Source: Ewingella sp. CoE-038-23
GTDB lineage: Bacteria; Pseudomonadota; Gammaproteobacteria; Enterobacterales; Enterobacteriaceae
Assembly (NCBI RefSeq): GCF_040419245.1
Contig: NZ_JAZHOH010000001.1
Coordinates: 2,418,001-2,482,000, forward strand
Direction of reading: 5' to 3'
DNA: 64,000 bases
The notes under the pieces are model-generated. The model worked only from the letters and a program-made list of their open reading frames with translations, did not search any database and was not told where the DNA came from. The translations under genes and the position numbers were made by a program. Shown in pieces: positions 1-8,223 of this stretch (position 1 is the first letter of the stretch; each line of letters starts with the position of its first letter).

Positions 1-2331
1 CACTATACCCATGTTTATCAACAGCATGCCGACAAACCGCTGGCCGTGCGCCGGGCAATGGCGCTGGCCGAGCATCTGCAACAACGCACCATCTGGATTA
101 AGCACGACGAGTTAATCATCGGCAACCAAGCCAGTGAAGTGCGCGCCGCGCCGATTTTCCCTGAGTACACTGTCGGCTGGATTGAAAGTGAAATTGACGC
201 ACTTGGCGACAGGCCGGGAGCCGGTTTCTCGGTCAGCGAAGCGAACAAGGACATCCTTCACCAGCTGTGCCCGTGGTGGCGCGGCCAGACGGTTCAAGAT
301 CGCTGCTACGGCATATTCACCGATGAGCAGAAGGCCCTGCTCGACAGCGGCATCGTCAAGGCGGAAGGCAATATGACCTCCGGCGACGCGCATCTGGCGG
401 TCAACTTCCCGCTGCTGCTCGATCTCGGGCTGGACGGGCTGCGCAACAAAGTGGCCGAGCGCCGCGAACGGCTGCAACTCACCGACTGGGAAGACCTGCA
501 TAAAGAGCAGCTGCTGAAGGCGATTGATATCACGCTAGCGGCGGTGGGCGAGCACATCCTGCGTTTTGCTGCGCTGGCGCGGAAAATGGCGGCGACGGAG
601 AGCCGCGAAGCGCGCCGCAGCGAACTGCTGAGCATGGCCGAAAACTGCGAGCTTATTGCCCACCAGCCGCCGCAGACCTTCTGGCAGGCGTTGCAGCTGT
701 GCTACTTCATCCAGCTGATTCTGCAAATCGAATCCAACGGCCACTCGGTCTCCTTCGGTCGCCTCGACCAATATCTCTATCCTTACTATCGCCGCGATGT
801 GGAAGTAGCTGAAACCCTGAGCCGCGATGCCGCCATTGAGCTTTTACAAAGCTGCTGGCTGAAGCTGCTGGAGGTCAACAAAATCCGCTCCGGCACCCAC
901 TCCAAAGCCTCGGCGGGCAGCCCGCTGTACCAAAATGTCACCATTGGCGGCCAGCAGTGGCGCGACGGCCAGATCAGCGACGCCGTCAACCCACTCTCTT
1001 ACGCCATTCTGGAGTCATGCGGCCAGTTGCGCTCTACCCAGCCCAACCTCAGCGTGCGCTATCACGCCGGGATCAGCGATGACTTCCTCGACGCCTGCGT
1101 GCAGGTGATTCGCTGCGGCTTCGGCATGCCGGCTTTCAATAATGATGAAATTGTCATTCCTGAATTCATCAAACTCGGCGTCGAGCCGCAGGACGCCTAT
1201 GACTACGCCGCGATTGGCTGCATCGAAACCGCCGTCGGCGGCAAGTGGGGCTATCGCTGCACCGGCATGAGTTTCATCAACTTCGCCCGCGTAATGCTAG
1301 CGGCGCTGGAGCAAGGTAAAGACGCCAAAAGCGGCCGCTGCTTCCTGCCGCAGCAGCGCGGGCTGTCGCTGGGTAACTTCGACAATTTCGAACAGGCCTT
1401 CGCCCAGTGGGATGAGCAGATCCGCTACTACACCCGCAAATCGATTGAAGTGGAGTGCGTGGTGGATACCGTGCTGGAAGAAAATGCCCACGACATCTTA
1501 TGCTCGGCACTGGTTGATGACTGCATCGAGCGCGGCAAAACCATCAAACAGGGTGGTGCGAAATATGATTGGGTGTCGGGCTTACAGGTGGGGATCGCCA
1601 ATCTGGGCAACAGTCTGGCAGCAGTCAAAAAGCTGGTGTTCGAGCAGGGTCAGGTTGGTCAGCAAGAGCTGGCGGCGGCGCTGGCGTCCGACTACGACGG
1701 GCTAGACGGCGAGCGCCTGCGCCAGCGACTCATCAACGGCGCGGACAAATATGGCAATGACTGCGACGAGGTAGACGACCTGCTGGTTCGCGCTTATCAG
1801 TGCTATATCGACGAGCTGTCGAACTATCACAACACCCGATTTGGGCGCGGCCCGATTGGCGGCACCTATTACGCGGGCACCTCATCAATTTCCGCCAACG
1901 TGCCTTTCGGCGCCGCCACCACCGCCACGCCGGATGGTCGCAAAGCCTTCACCCCGCTGGCTGAGGGTGCCAGCCCCTCTTCCGGTACGGACCATCTTGG
2001 GCCAACGGCGGTGTTCAACTCCCTCGGAAAACTGCCGACCGAGGCGATCCTCGGCGGCGTGTTGCTCAATCAGAAGTTGAACCCGGCTTCGCTGGAAAAC
2101 CCGCACGACCGGCAAACGCTGATGCTCATGCTACGCACTTTCTTTGAAGAGCATCGCGGCTGGCACGTGCAGTACAACATTGTGTCGCGCGAAACTTTGC
2201 TGAAAGCCAAAGAGACGCCGCAGCATTACCGGGATTTAGTGGTGCGCGTCGCCGGATACTCGGCATTTTTCACGGCCTTATCACCTGAAGCACAGGATGA
2301 TATCATCGCCCGTACCGAGCACTCGCTCTAA
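1..2331 (+). CDS. Glycyl radical enzyme, PflF (YbiW)-like, 5' partial
   Basis: Member of the pyruvate formate-lyase/glycyl radical dehydratase superfamily, most like E. coli PflF (YbiW), whose substrate is unknown. The frame is open to the left edge, so the true start lies outside; the GTG at 46 is only the first possible start in view. The catalytic Gly-Cys-x-Glu motif (GCIE, Cys codon 1219-1221) and the C-terminal radical loop RVAGYSA (Gly codon 2254-2256) are intact, so the enzyme is probably active. Cys-x-Glu is the signature of radical eliminases and dehydratases, whereas true PFL has Cys-Cys; a dehydratase or lyase role is inferred. It needs a radical-SAM activase, which is not in view and may lie upstream. 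The DeoR regulator yciT follows 55 bases later on the same strand. Confidence 0.88.
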   Translation, partial: HYTHVYQQHADKPLAVRRAMALAEHLQQRTIWIKHDELIIGNQASEVRAAPIFPEYTVGWIESEIDALGDRPGAGFSVSEANKDILHQLCPWWRGQTVQDRCYGIFTDEQKALLDSGIVKAEGNMTSGDAHLAVNFPLLLDLGLDGLRNKVAERRERLQLTDWEDLHKEQLLKAIDITLAAVGEHILRFAALARKMAATESREARRSELLSMAENCELIAHQPPQTFWQALQLCYFIQLILQIESNGHSVSFGRLDQYLYPYYRRDVEVAETLSRDAAIELLQSCWLKLLEVNKIRSGTHSKASAGSPLYQNVTIGGQQWRDGQISDAVNPLSYAILESCGQLRSTQPNLSVRYHAGISDDFLDACVQVIRCGFGMPAFNNDEIVIPEFIKLGVEPQDAYDYAAIGCIETAVGGKWGYRCTGMSFINFARVMLAALEQGKDAKSGRCFLPQQRGLSLGNFDNFEQAFAQWDEQIRYYTRKSIEVECVVDTVLEENAHDILCSALVDDCIERGKTIKQGGAKYDWVSGLQVGIANLGNSLAAVKKLVFEQGQVGQQELAAALASDYDGLDGERLRQRLINGADKYGNDCDEVDDLLVRAYQCYIDELSNYHNTRFGRGPIGGTYYAGTSSISANVPFGAATTATPDGRKAFTPLAEGASPSSGTDHLGPTAVFNSLGKLPTEAILGGVLLNQKLNPASLENPHDRQTLMLMLRTFFEEHRGWHVQYNIVSRETLLKAKETPQHYRDLVVRVAGYSAFFTALSPEAQDDIIARTEHSL

Positions 2332-2386
2332 CCCTTCCCTACCACAATGCGGGTAATCGACAGGTTGCCCGCTGTTTCGGAATCGC

Positions 2387-3133
2387 ATGAACGACAGACA
2401 GCAGATTATTTTGCAATGGGTGAATGATAAACAGCGGGTTAGCGTCAGCACGCTGGCGCAGGTATGTCAGGTATCAGAAGTGACCATTCGCCATGATCTG
2501 ACTTTGCTCGAAGGGCGCAACTATCTGCGCCGAGAGCACGGATTTGCCGTGGCGGTGCAGACCGATGATGTGGACCAGCGCATGATGTCCAATTTTGGCC
2601 GCAAGCAAAAGCTGGCCCAATATGCCGCGTCGCTGATCCAAGAGGGTGAAACCGTATTTTTCGAAAGCGGCAGCAGCGTCGCGCTGTTGGCGCAATATCT
2701 GAGTGATAAGCGCAGCCTGACGGTGGTCACGGTCAGCAGCTACATCGCCACCCTATTAAAAAGCATGCCGTGCGAGGTGATTTTGCTCGGCGGGATGTAT
2801 CAGAAAGCCAGCCAGACGCTGGTCGGCCCCCTGACCAAACTCTGCTTGCAGCAGGTCAACTTCAGCAAAGCATTTATTGGTATCGACGGCTATACCCCTG
2901 AAACCGGCTTCACCGGCCGCGATATGCTGCGCGCCGACATCGTCAACGCCGTGCTGGCCAAAGGCGTGGAAAATATCGTGCTGACCGATTCCAGCAAGTT
3001 TGGACAGATCACCGGCCACTCCCTCGGCCCTATACGTCACGTCAGCCGGGTGATCACCGATGACCAACTTGCCGTCCCTGTGAGGCAGCACCTGACCAGC
3101 GCCGGGATTGCGGTAGATTGCATCAGCCAATAA
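2387..3133 (+). CDS. yciT: DeoR-family transcriptional regulator YciT
   Basis: A 248-residue DeoR/GlpR-type regulator. The N-terminal winged helix-turn-helix (about residues 1-55) carries the family pattern SEVTIRHDLTLLE. The C-terminal sugar-phosphate-sensing domain includes FFESGSS and the conserved VLTDSSKFG. Sequence and length match E. coli YciT, and the neighbour osmB is the same as in E. coli, where YciT has been linked to osmotic-stress control. The ATG at 2387 gives the standard N-terminus. Its position straight after a glycyl radical enzyme gene is not the E. coli arrangement and could mean local regulation of that gene, which is inference only. Confidence 0.9.
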   Translation: MNDRQQIILQWVNDKQRVSVSTLAQVCQVSEVTIRHDLTLLEGRNYLRREHGFAVAVQTDDVDQRMMSNFGRKQKLAQYAASLIQEGETVFFESGSSVALLAQYLSDKRSLTVVTVSSYIATLLKSMPCEVILLGGMYQKASQTLVGPLTKLCLQQVNFSKAFIGIDGYTPETGFTGRDMLRADIVNAVLAKGVENIVLTDSSKFGQITGHSLGPIRHVSRVITDDQLAVPVRQHLTSAGIAVDCISQ

Positions 3134-3438
3134 TGAGGTTTTTGTGCTTTGACCCAAAGACTTTGCAGTGAATTAGGACTATTCACCTAGTGCAAAAATG
3201 CCAATTTCATTAGTTTTATTCCACTGGGTCGCTATTGCGCCCGGTGAAAATGTGAAATTGAGCAAGTTGAGATAACTGTTTGACCCACTCTGAATATTGT
3301 TAGTTTTTCGCGGAGGTCTCGCGTTAAACACCCAGGTGATAGCGGCAATATTGCGTTGGTTAATTTCTCAGCGAAATATTGGTTATTACCTATACTTATG
3401 AGTGTGTCGGAGAGTTAATCCTATTAAGGAGAGTTACC
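3134..3438 (+). promoter_or_regulatory. osmB upstream region with sigma-S-like -10 and RcsB-like box
   Basis: Gene-free stretch of 305 bases between yciT and osmB. A CTATACTT element at 3390-3397 fits the extended sigma-S -10 pattern and would start a transcript about 35 bases before osmB. Further up, at 3174-3189, TAGG and CCTA flank ACTATTCA in the way an RcsB box would. In E. coli, osmB has one sigma-S promoter and one Rcs/osmotically controlled promoter, so both elements are expected; neither assignment is proven here. Confidence 0.4.
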
Positions 3439-3669
3439 ATGATGCAATTATCAAGTCTTACTTCTAAACGTATTGCCAGCATTGCTTTAGTGATGACCTT
3501 GGCAATGTCAGTCACTGCTTGTGGCAACTGGTCTAAACGCGACCGTAATACCGCCATTGGTGCGGGTGCCGGTGCATTGGGTGGTGCAGTACTGACTGAT
3601 GGCAGTACTTTAGGGACATTAGGTGGTGCAGCAGTCGGCGGGATCGTAGGACATCAGGTCAGTAAATAG
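3439..3669 (+). CDS. osmB: Osmotically inducible lipoprotein OsmB
   Basis: Small outer-membrane lipoprotein of 76 residues. It has a signal peptide with lipobox VTAC (mature Cys at residue 28), then NWSKRDRNTAIG and a glycine-zipper region (GAGAGALGGA, LGGAAVGGIVG, about residues 42-72). This is nearly identical to E. coli OsmB, a stationary-phase and osmotic-stress lipoprotein of unclear molecular role. The start is the first of two adjacent ATGs behind AAGGAGAG (3427-3434). An upstream in-frame start would place 20 unrelated residues before the signal peptide and was rejected. The regulator yciT is the upstream neighbour, as in E. coli. Confidence 0.95.
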   Translation: MMQLSSLTSKRIASIALVMTLAMSVTACGNWSKRDRNTAIGAGAGALGGAVLTDGSTLGTLGGAAVGGIVGHQVSK

Positions 3670-3743
3670 TAGTAAAGAATGGTTAAAGCAGAATAAAGGA
3701 TTAAAACAAAAATAGGTTGTTTGCTTTTTTCAGGTCTTTTTAA

Positions 3744-3767
3744 TTTGTCTTCTACTAAGAAGACAAA
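3744..3767. repeat. Perfect 10-bp hairpin downstream of osmB
   Basis: TTTGTCTTCT and AGAAGACAAA form a perfect 10-bp stem with a 4-base loop (ACTA). It is the first of three hairpins in the osmB-yciH gap. No T tract follows, so it is not a classical terminator. Confidence 0.6.
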
Positions 3768-3781
3768 CCGGTATTCTCAAG

Positions 3782-3810
3782 ATGCTGCTTTGATGAGAGA
3801 GCAGCATTTT
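3782..3810 (+). terminator. Probable osmB terminator
   Basis: ATGCTGCT (3782-3789) pairs perfectly with AGCAGCAT (3800-3807) and is followed by TTTT. It lies 113 bases past the osmB stop. Confidence 0.6.
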
Positions 3811-3843
3811 GGCAATCACGTTTTTAATTTGTCTTTCCGGGTG

Positions 3844-3875
3844 AAATCGGCAAAAAATAAAATTTTTGCCGATTT
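3844..3875. terminator. Bidirectional terminator between osmB and yciH
   Basis: AAATCGGCAAAAA (3844-3856) and TTTTTGCCGATTT (3863-3875) form a perfect 13-bp stem with a 6-base loop. A/T-rich flanks on both sides fit termination of both convergent units: osmB, and the lapA-lapB-pyrF-yciH strand. Confidence 0.7.
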
Positions 3876-3902
3876 AGCGATGCGTCTAAAATGCAGACAA
3901 TA

Positions 3903-4232
3903 TCAGCCACCGGCTAATTTCACCTTCATGCCTTTGGCTTCAAGCAGCTGTTTGAGCAAATCCCGCTTATCCCCCTGAATCTCGATCACCCCCTCTTTCA
4001 CCGAACCGCCGCAGCCGCACTTCTTCTTCAGCTCAGCAGCCAGTTTCTCCAGATCGGCGTCATCACCGTCTACGCCGGTGATCAGGCAAACGCCCTTGCC
4101 TTTGCGCCCGCTGGTCTGGCGCTGAATACGCACAATACCGTCACCTTTCGGGCGTTCTACTTTGGCTTTTGGCTCATCAATTCGGCCGGTATCTGTGGAG
4201 TACACCAGACGGCTGTTATCATCATTTTTCAT
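3903..4232 (-). CDS. yciH: SUI1/eIF1-like stress response translation factor YciH
   Basis: A 109-residue SUI1-domain protein, the bacterial relative of eukaryotic initiation factor eIF1, which binds the small ribosomal subunit and affects initiation fidelity and stress translation. The diagnostic stretch RIQRQTSGRKGKGVCLITG and the CGCGG loop are present, and the protein ends MKVKLAGG as in E. coli. The gene begins 9 bases after the pyrF stop, so the two are co-transcribed. It is the last gene of its strand before a shared terminator. Confidence 0.95.
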   Translation of the reverse strand: MKNDDNSRLVYSTDTGRIDEPKAKVERPKGDGIVRIQRQTSGRKGKGVCLITGVDGDDADLEKLAAELKKKCGCGGSVKEGVIEIQGDKRDLLKQLLEAKGMKVKLAGG

Positions 4233-4241
4233 CGGCTGGCC

Positions 4242-4970
4242 TTAACGCAGTGAAGCGCGAATATCACGCAGGGTCTGAGCAGGATCGGCGGATTGGGTGA
4301 TCGGACGCCCAATCACCATATAGTCGACGCCCGCCGTCAGTGCCTCAACGGGAGTCATCACGCGACGCTGGTCGTCGGCTTTGCTGCCCGCCGGGCGGAT
4401 CCCTGGCGTCACCAGTTTAAACTCTTGCCCCAGCGCGGCTTTGAAACGGCTGGCTTCCTGCGCGGAGCACACCACGCCGTCCAGGCCGCAGTCGCGTGTC
4501 AGGCGCGCCAAACGCTCGGCGTAGTCCGCCGGAGAGAGTTGAATACCTAGATCAGCCAAATCGCTGCCTTCCATGCTGGTCAGCACGGTGACGGCAATCA
4601 ACAGGGGCGCGTCGGCCCCGAATGAGGTTAACGCCTCTTTGGCGGCAGTCATCATGCGTGCCCCGCCGCTGGCGTGAACATTCACCATCCACACGCCGAG
4701 ATCGGCGGCGGCAGCCACCGCGTGGGCGGTAGTGTTAGGAATGTCGTGGAATTTCAAATCGAGGAATACGTCAAAACCGCGTGATTGCAGGTCTTTAACG
4801 ATTTGCGGGCCGAAGTGGGTGAACATCTCTTTACCCACTTTTAGACGGCAATCGCGCGGGTCGATGCGGTCGGCAAAGGCCAGCGCCGCCGACTTATCGG
4901 CGTAGTCGAGAGCAACGACAATGGGTGAGGATTTTAAGTCATTGTTATGGATATTATTTTCAGACTTCAT
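4242..4970 (-). CDS. pyrF: Orotidine 5'-phosphate decarboxylase
   Basis: Converts OMP to UMP, the last step of de novo pyrimidine nucleotide synthesis. It has 242 residues with the TIM-barrel signature [11 protein letters not shown] carrying the catalytic Asp-x-Lys-x-x-Asp, and the phosphate-binding GIRP and VIGRP segments near the C-terminus. The ATG at 4970 follows AGAGG at a suitable distance. In E. coli pyrF lies close behind lapB; here a 723-base insertion with an opposing gene separates them, so pyrF-yciH probably has its own promoter in 4971-5172. Confidence 0.97.
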   Translation of the reverse strand: MKSENNIHNNDLKSSPIVVALDYADKSAALAFADRIDPRDCRLKVGKEMFTHFGPQIVKDLQSRGFDVFLDLKFHDIPNTTAHAVAAAADLGVWMVNVHASGGARMMTAAKEALTSFGADAPLLIAVTVLTSMEGSDLADLGIQLSPADYAERLARLTRDCGLDGVVCSAQEASRFKAALGQEFKLVTPGIRPAGSKADDQRRVMTPVEALTAGVDYMVIGRPITQSADPAQTLRDIRASLR

Positions 4971-5172
4971 GTCGTCAACCTCTTGTCAGTTTTTAAGGAT
5001 ATCGGGCTAAGGCAAATTCATCAGTGGAAAAAGCCGCCCGCATTTTACCTGTCATCTCCCCTAAATCCCAGTCGCGCGTTGTGTTACATTTTTATGAATT
5101 ATTTGTTACACACTAGACAGCTTAACTTTGCTGACATAGCGTAAAGCTTTAGGCTGAAGGAAATAGAATAAA

Positions 5173-5454
5173 ATGAGCGAGATATCTACCCTGACCATCA
5201 AGATACCTGTGGAATTAAAAGAGTTAATTCGTGCCGCAGCGGCTGAATCAGAGCGTTCATTAAGTGCCGAAGTGTGCGAGCGCCTAGAGGAAAGCTTTGC
5301 ACCGAAGGGGAAAAAGGCCGCCAAAAATCCAGAACATGAAATCGACAACCAGCACACCAGCGAAAACACCGAACCGGCGCTGACTCAAAAAGAGATCAAA
5401 AAACTCCGCACCCTGCTGGTCTCCGTTCGCAAGACCATCAGTAAGAAGAAGTAG
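5173..5454 (+). CDS. Arc-type ribbon-helix-helix DNA-binding protein
   Basis: A 93-residue protein not found at this place in E. coli. Residues 5-45 match the Arc/MetJ ribbon-helix-helix fold: a beta strand STLTIKIP, then helices LKELIRAAAAESERS and LSAEVCERLEESF, with the typical N-terminal cap at the serines. The second half is charged and ends in a lysine-rich tail (KTISKKK), probably extra nucleic-acid contacts. GAAGG lies about 11 bases before the ATG. No toxin gene is adjacent, so an antitoxin role is not supported; a stand-alone repressor is more likely. It runs opposite to the pyrF and lapB genes on either side. Its target is unknown. Confidence 0.75.
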   Translation: MSEISTLTIKIPVELKELIRAAAAESERSLSAEVCERLEESFAPKGKKAAKNPEHEIDNQHTSENTEPALTQKEIKKLRTLLVSVRKTISKKK

Positions 5455-5496
5455 TCTTTATAGGTAGCAACATAAGCAGCAATGCCGAAGGCTCCT

Positions 5497-5693
5497 CAAA
5501 ATCATTCGAGTTGTATCAAGGCGGCAATTGAACGAAGCCCCAGGAGCTGACATTAAGTCAGTGACTGGGGTGACAAATCTGCCGGGAGCAGATTTGAACG
5601 CTGCTCGCAGCGGCCCCGAAGGGGTGAGGCCCATGGACGGGCCGAATAACAGAGGAAGCCAACACAGAGACAATACAAAGGACGACGAGGATT
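5497..5693. repeat. Hairpin-rich intergenic repeat element
   Basis: Five hairpins lie in tandem: CCCCAG..CTGAC/GTCAG..CTGGGG (5538-5570), AAATCTGC/GCAGATTT (5575-5595), CGCTGC/GCAGCG (5599-5612), CCCC/GGGG (5614-5624) and GGCCC/GGGCC (5628-5643). The flanks (AAAATCATTCGAGTTGTAT before, GCCAACACAGAG after) resemble a repeated intergenic family I recall from Serratia, Yersinia and Pectobacterium. The element sits between two convergent genes. Family membership is from memory; the hairpins are seen directly. Confidence 0.6.
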
Positions 5694-6863
5694 TTATTGG
5701 CCGTCGAGACCACGGATAGGCTTGATGGTCGACCAAGCACGGCAAGACGGGCAATGCCAATACAACGAATGCGCGGTAAACCCACACTTATGGCAGCGAT
5801 AGCGCGGCTTAGTGCGGATCTGCTCCCCTACCATGTCACGCAGTAAGACCAGACTCTCCTTGGCACGCCCCTCTTCTGCATCCGCCAGATGGTAATCCAT
5901 CAGGTGATGGAACACGCGCATGGTCGGATGGCGCTGAAGCTGGCGGTTGATGTACAACTGCGCTACTTCGCGGCCTTCGGCTTGCTGGATTATCTCAGCC
6001 AGAATCAGCTCGGCGCTGGCGCCGGTGTTTTCATCCACGCAGCGTTTGAGGAATTCAGCCCACGCCTGCAGCTGGCCTAAGTGCTGATAGCACTCTTGCA
6101 GCATCGGCAAGGTTTCGCTCACCAGCTCTTTATCCTGCTCCAGCACGCGTTTTAAGGCGTCGGCGGCCTTAGCGTAGTCGCCCTGAGCCATCAGGATGCG
6201 ACCCTGCATGATCGAGACGCGGGCGCAGAGTTTGTCGGCCGAGGCGGCTTTCTTCAGCAGGCCGGTGGCTTTATCTAGGTCGTCGCTGGACATGGCTTGC
6301 AGCGCTAGTTCACACCAGAAATGGGCAATCTCTTTGCGGCGATTGTCTTTACCCAGCTTAACCAGACGCTCGGCCACCTCGATGGCGCTTTGCCAGTCGC
6401 TGGTCGCCTGATGAATGACCAACAGCTGCTCCAGAGCAAAGACTTGGTAGTCCTGCTCTTTCACCAGCTGGTTGAACATGTCTTCTGCGCGGTCATACAG
6501 CCCGGCAGCCATGTAGTCACGGCCCAGTTGCTGCACGGCAAGCAGACGTTGTTCGAAGGTCAGCGAGGCGCTCTCCATCAATGACTGATGGATGCGGATG
6601 GCGCGGTCAACTTCACCACGCGAACGAAACAAGTTGCCCAGCGTTAAGTGAGCCTCGACGGTGCTGCTGTCCTCTTTAAGCATTTCAAGGAACAGGTCGA
6701 CGGCTTTATCTTGTTGGTTGGACAGCAAAAAGTTAACGCCCGCCACGTACTCACGCGACAGGCGGTTAGCATTTTCCTGTTTATCCTGCTGAGAACTTCT
6801 GCGCCCCATGTACCAGCCATAGGCGGCCGCAACGGGCAACAACAGAAACAGCAGCTCTAACAT
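5694..6863 (-). CDS. lapB: Lipopolysaccharide assembly protein LapB (YciM)
   Basis: Inner-membrane-anchored TPR protein of 389 residues, the same length as in E. coli. With FtsH it controls turnover of LpxC and so the level of lipopolysaccharide synthesis. One N-terminal membrane helix (LFLLLPVAAAYGWYMG) is followed by many TPR units. A C-terminal rubredoxin-like metal site has two Cys pairs, YRCHKCGF and WHCPSC. It starts 6 bases after lapA behind AAGGA, so lapA-lapB form an operon. The end of the gene abuts the hairpin-rich element rather than pyrF. Confidence 0.96.
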   Translation of the reverse strand: MLELLFLLLPVAAAYGWYMGRRSSQQDKQENANRLSREYVAGVNFLLSNQQDKAVDLFLEMLKEDSSTVEAHLTLGNLFRSRGEVDRAIRIHQSLMESASLTFEQRLLAVQQLGRDYMAAGLYDRAEDMFNQLVKEQDYQVFALEQLLVIHQATSDWQSAIEVAERLVKLGKDNRRKEIAHFWCELALQAMSSDDLDKATGLLKKAASADKLCARVSIMQGRILMAQGDYAKAADALKRVLEQDKELVSETLPMLQECYQHLGQLQAWAEFLKRCVDENTGASAELILAEIIQQAEGREVAQLYINRQLQRHPTMRVFHHLMDYHLADAEEGRAKESLVLLRDMVGEQIRTKPRYRCHKCGFTAHSLYWHCPSCRAWSTIKPIRGLDGQ

Positions 6864-6869
6864 AAAGGA

Positions 6870-7187
6870 TTATTCCTTACTGATAACAGTAGGCGTGACA
6901 GTGGGAACAACCACAGGTTCAGGTTCGATTTGCTGTTCCAGACGCTTGATTTTACGCTGAGCGCGGCCTAGAGACAGGCGAACGCGCAGATAGAACAGAC
7001 CACAGATCACCCAACCCAGCACGAAGCCGGTCGCAAATAGCACAGCCAGCAGCGTGGAGACGCGATAGTCGCCCTGCGCCAGCAGATAATTGAAAGTTAC
7101 CACCTGATCGTTGTGGGCGCCGAGGGTGATGGATATCACCAACACGACCAACACAACTAAAAATATCAGCAAATATTTCACATTCAT
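6870..7187 (-). CDS. lapA: Lipopolysaccharide assembly protein LapA (YciS)
   Basis: A 105-residue inner-membrane protein. Two hydrophobic helices (about residues 4-22 and 44-68) flank the conserved short periplasmic loop around NDQVVTFNYLLAQG, followed by a basic, coiled C-terminus in the cytoplasm. It works with LapB in lipopolysaccharide assembly. It is the first gene of the lapA-lapB unit. The region 7188-7452 upstream should hold its promoter; in E. coli this operon is heat-shock controlled, but I did not see a clear sigma-32 site. Confidence 0.94.
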   Translation of the reverse strand: MNVKYLLIFLVVLVVLVISITLGAHNDQVVTFNYLLAQGDYRVSTLLAVLFATGFVLGWVICGLFYLRVRLSLGRAQRKIKRLEQQIEPEPVVVPTVTPTVISKE

Positions 7188-7452
7188 TCCTGTAATGCCG
7201 GATGTACCGGATGAATTATGCCAAAAATACGCGTCCTAACCTAATAAGTTAGCATTTCCAAACAAAGCTGGGAAATGCTCAGAACGGATAAAACCGACTT
7301 AGGATAAACTTCAGACAAAAGCGTAGCATAACTCCCTATTTGGCCTAGCGCCCCACAGTAAAAAGGGCGTGATAGTTAATATATGGGGACGCCACTCCCC
7401 GGTTAAAAGGGTAAACGGCCAGTTGTTGCCCTGCGCCGTCTACCCTGAGGGG

Positions 7453-8223
7453 CTATTTTGTCTCTTCGGCCTCGCGCTCGGCTATCTCGCGCTGCTCTGC
7501 CGGAGGCGGCTTGAGTGGCCCAATAAACCTTTCCGTCAGCCAACAGGCGATGATCACCAGCACCGCGCTTATGGCGGTAGAGGCCATCAAGTCTCGCGGC
7601 CAGTGCATGCCGAGCATCAAACGGCTGCCCATTACAATTACTGCCCAGGCCATCATAAAGGCCACGGTTTTGAAGTGGCGACGCGGCCAGAGAATACCCA
7701 GAGCCAGCAGCGCCCAGGTAGCGGCGAACATGGTGTGGCCCGATGGGAAGGCGTAGCCAGTGTCACTCTGCCAGCTCTTTTTCAGCCATTTCGGCAGGTC
7801 GCTGTCATCCCCCAGCAAGGCTTTCACCTCTTTGCCCCGCTCCTTGCCTTTCATGGCGTAGAACTCCAGCACGTCCATCTCATGAGAAGTGCCCAGCCAT
7901 GCCACATAAGGGCGCGGCTCCTTGACCTCTGCCTTGATGAAATCCTTCACATACTGGCCGATGACAACGGACGCGCAGAGAATAACCACCAGCATTACCG
8001 CCGCCTTGAGCCGGAAACGCAGGCACCACAGGAACCAGGCGCAAAACACGAGGGTGGTGAGAATGCCCCAAGGCTCACTCACGGTTTCCGTCACCCAGAA
8101 CAGCGGGCGCAAAATGTCCGGATTCATCCCCGGCGTCCATAACCATCCCGAAGCCCACACGACGGCGGGCATGGCCAATAGAATCACTGTGCCTAGCAAG
8201 ACACGTCTGACAATGTGATACAT
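7453..8223 (-). CDS. pgpB: Phosphatidylglycerophosphatase B / undecaprenyl pyrophosphate phosphatase
   Basis: Membrane PAP2-family phosphatase that dephosphorylates phosphatidylglycerol phosphate and undecaprenyl pyrophosphate at the periplasmic face. The three PAP2 motifs are visible: KEVKEPRPYV, FPSGHTMFA and GSRLMLGMHWPRD. Several membrane helices are present. I start at 8223 (MYHIVRR, 256 residues) because AAGGA sits 8 bases upstream and the protein then aligns end to end with the 254-residue E. coli enzyme; a start at 8280 would add 19 unsupported residues. It is divergent from ribA, as in E. coli. Confidence 0.94.
   Translation of the reverse strand: MYHIVRRVLLGTVILLAMPAVVWASGWLWTPGMNPDILRPLFWVTETVSEPWGILTTLVFCAWFLWCLRFRLKAAVMLVVILCASVVIGQYVKDFIKAEVKEPRPYVAWLGTSHEMDVLEFYAMKGKERGKEVKALLGDDSDLPKWLKKSWQSDTGYAFPSGHTMFAATWALLALGILWPRRHFKTVAFMMAWAVIVMGSRLMLGMHWPRDLMASTAISAVLVIIACWLTERFIGPLKPPPAEQREIAEREAEETK

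Noticed and set aside
3679..3900. Possible CRISPR-like repeats between osmB and yciH
   Set aside because: Only one short direct repeat pair and three unrelated hairpins; no regular repeat-spacer pattern.
7369..8142. 257-codon open frame antisense to pgpB
   Set aside because: It lies almost wholly opposite pgpB, is rich in His, Arg and Gln as expected for a shadow frame, and has no motif.
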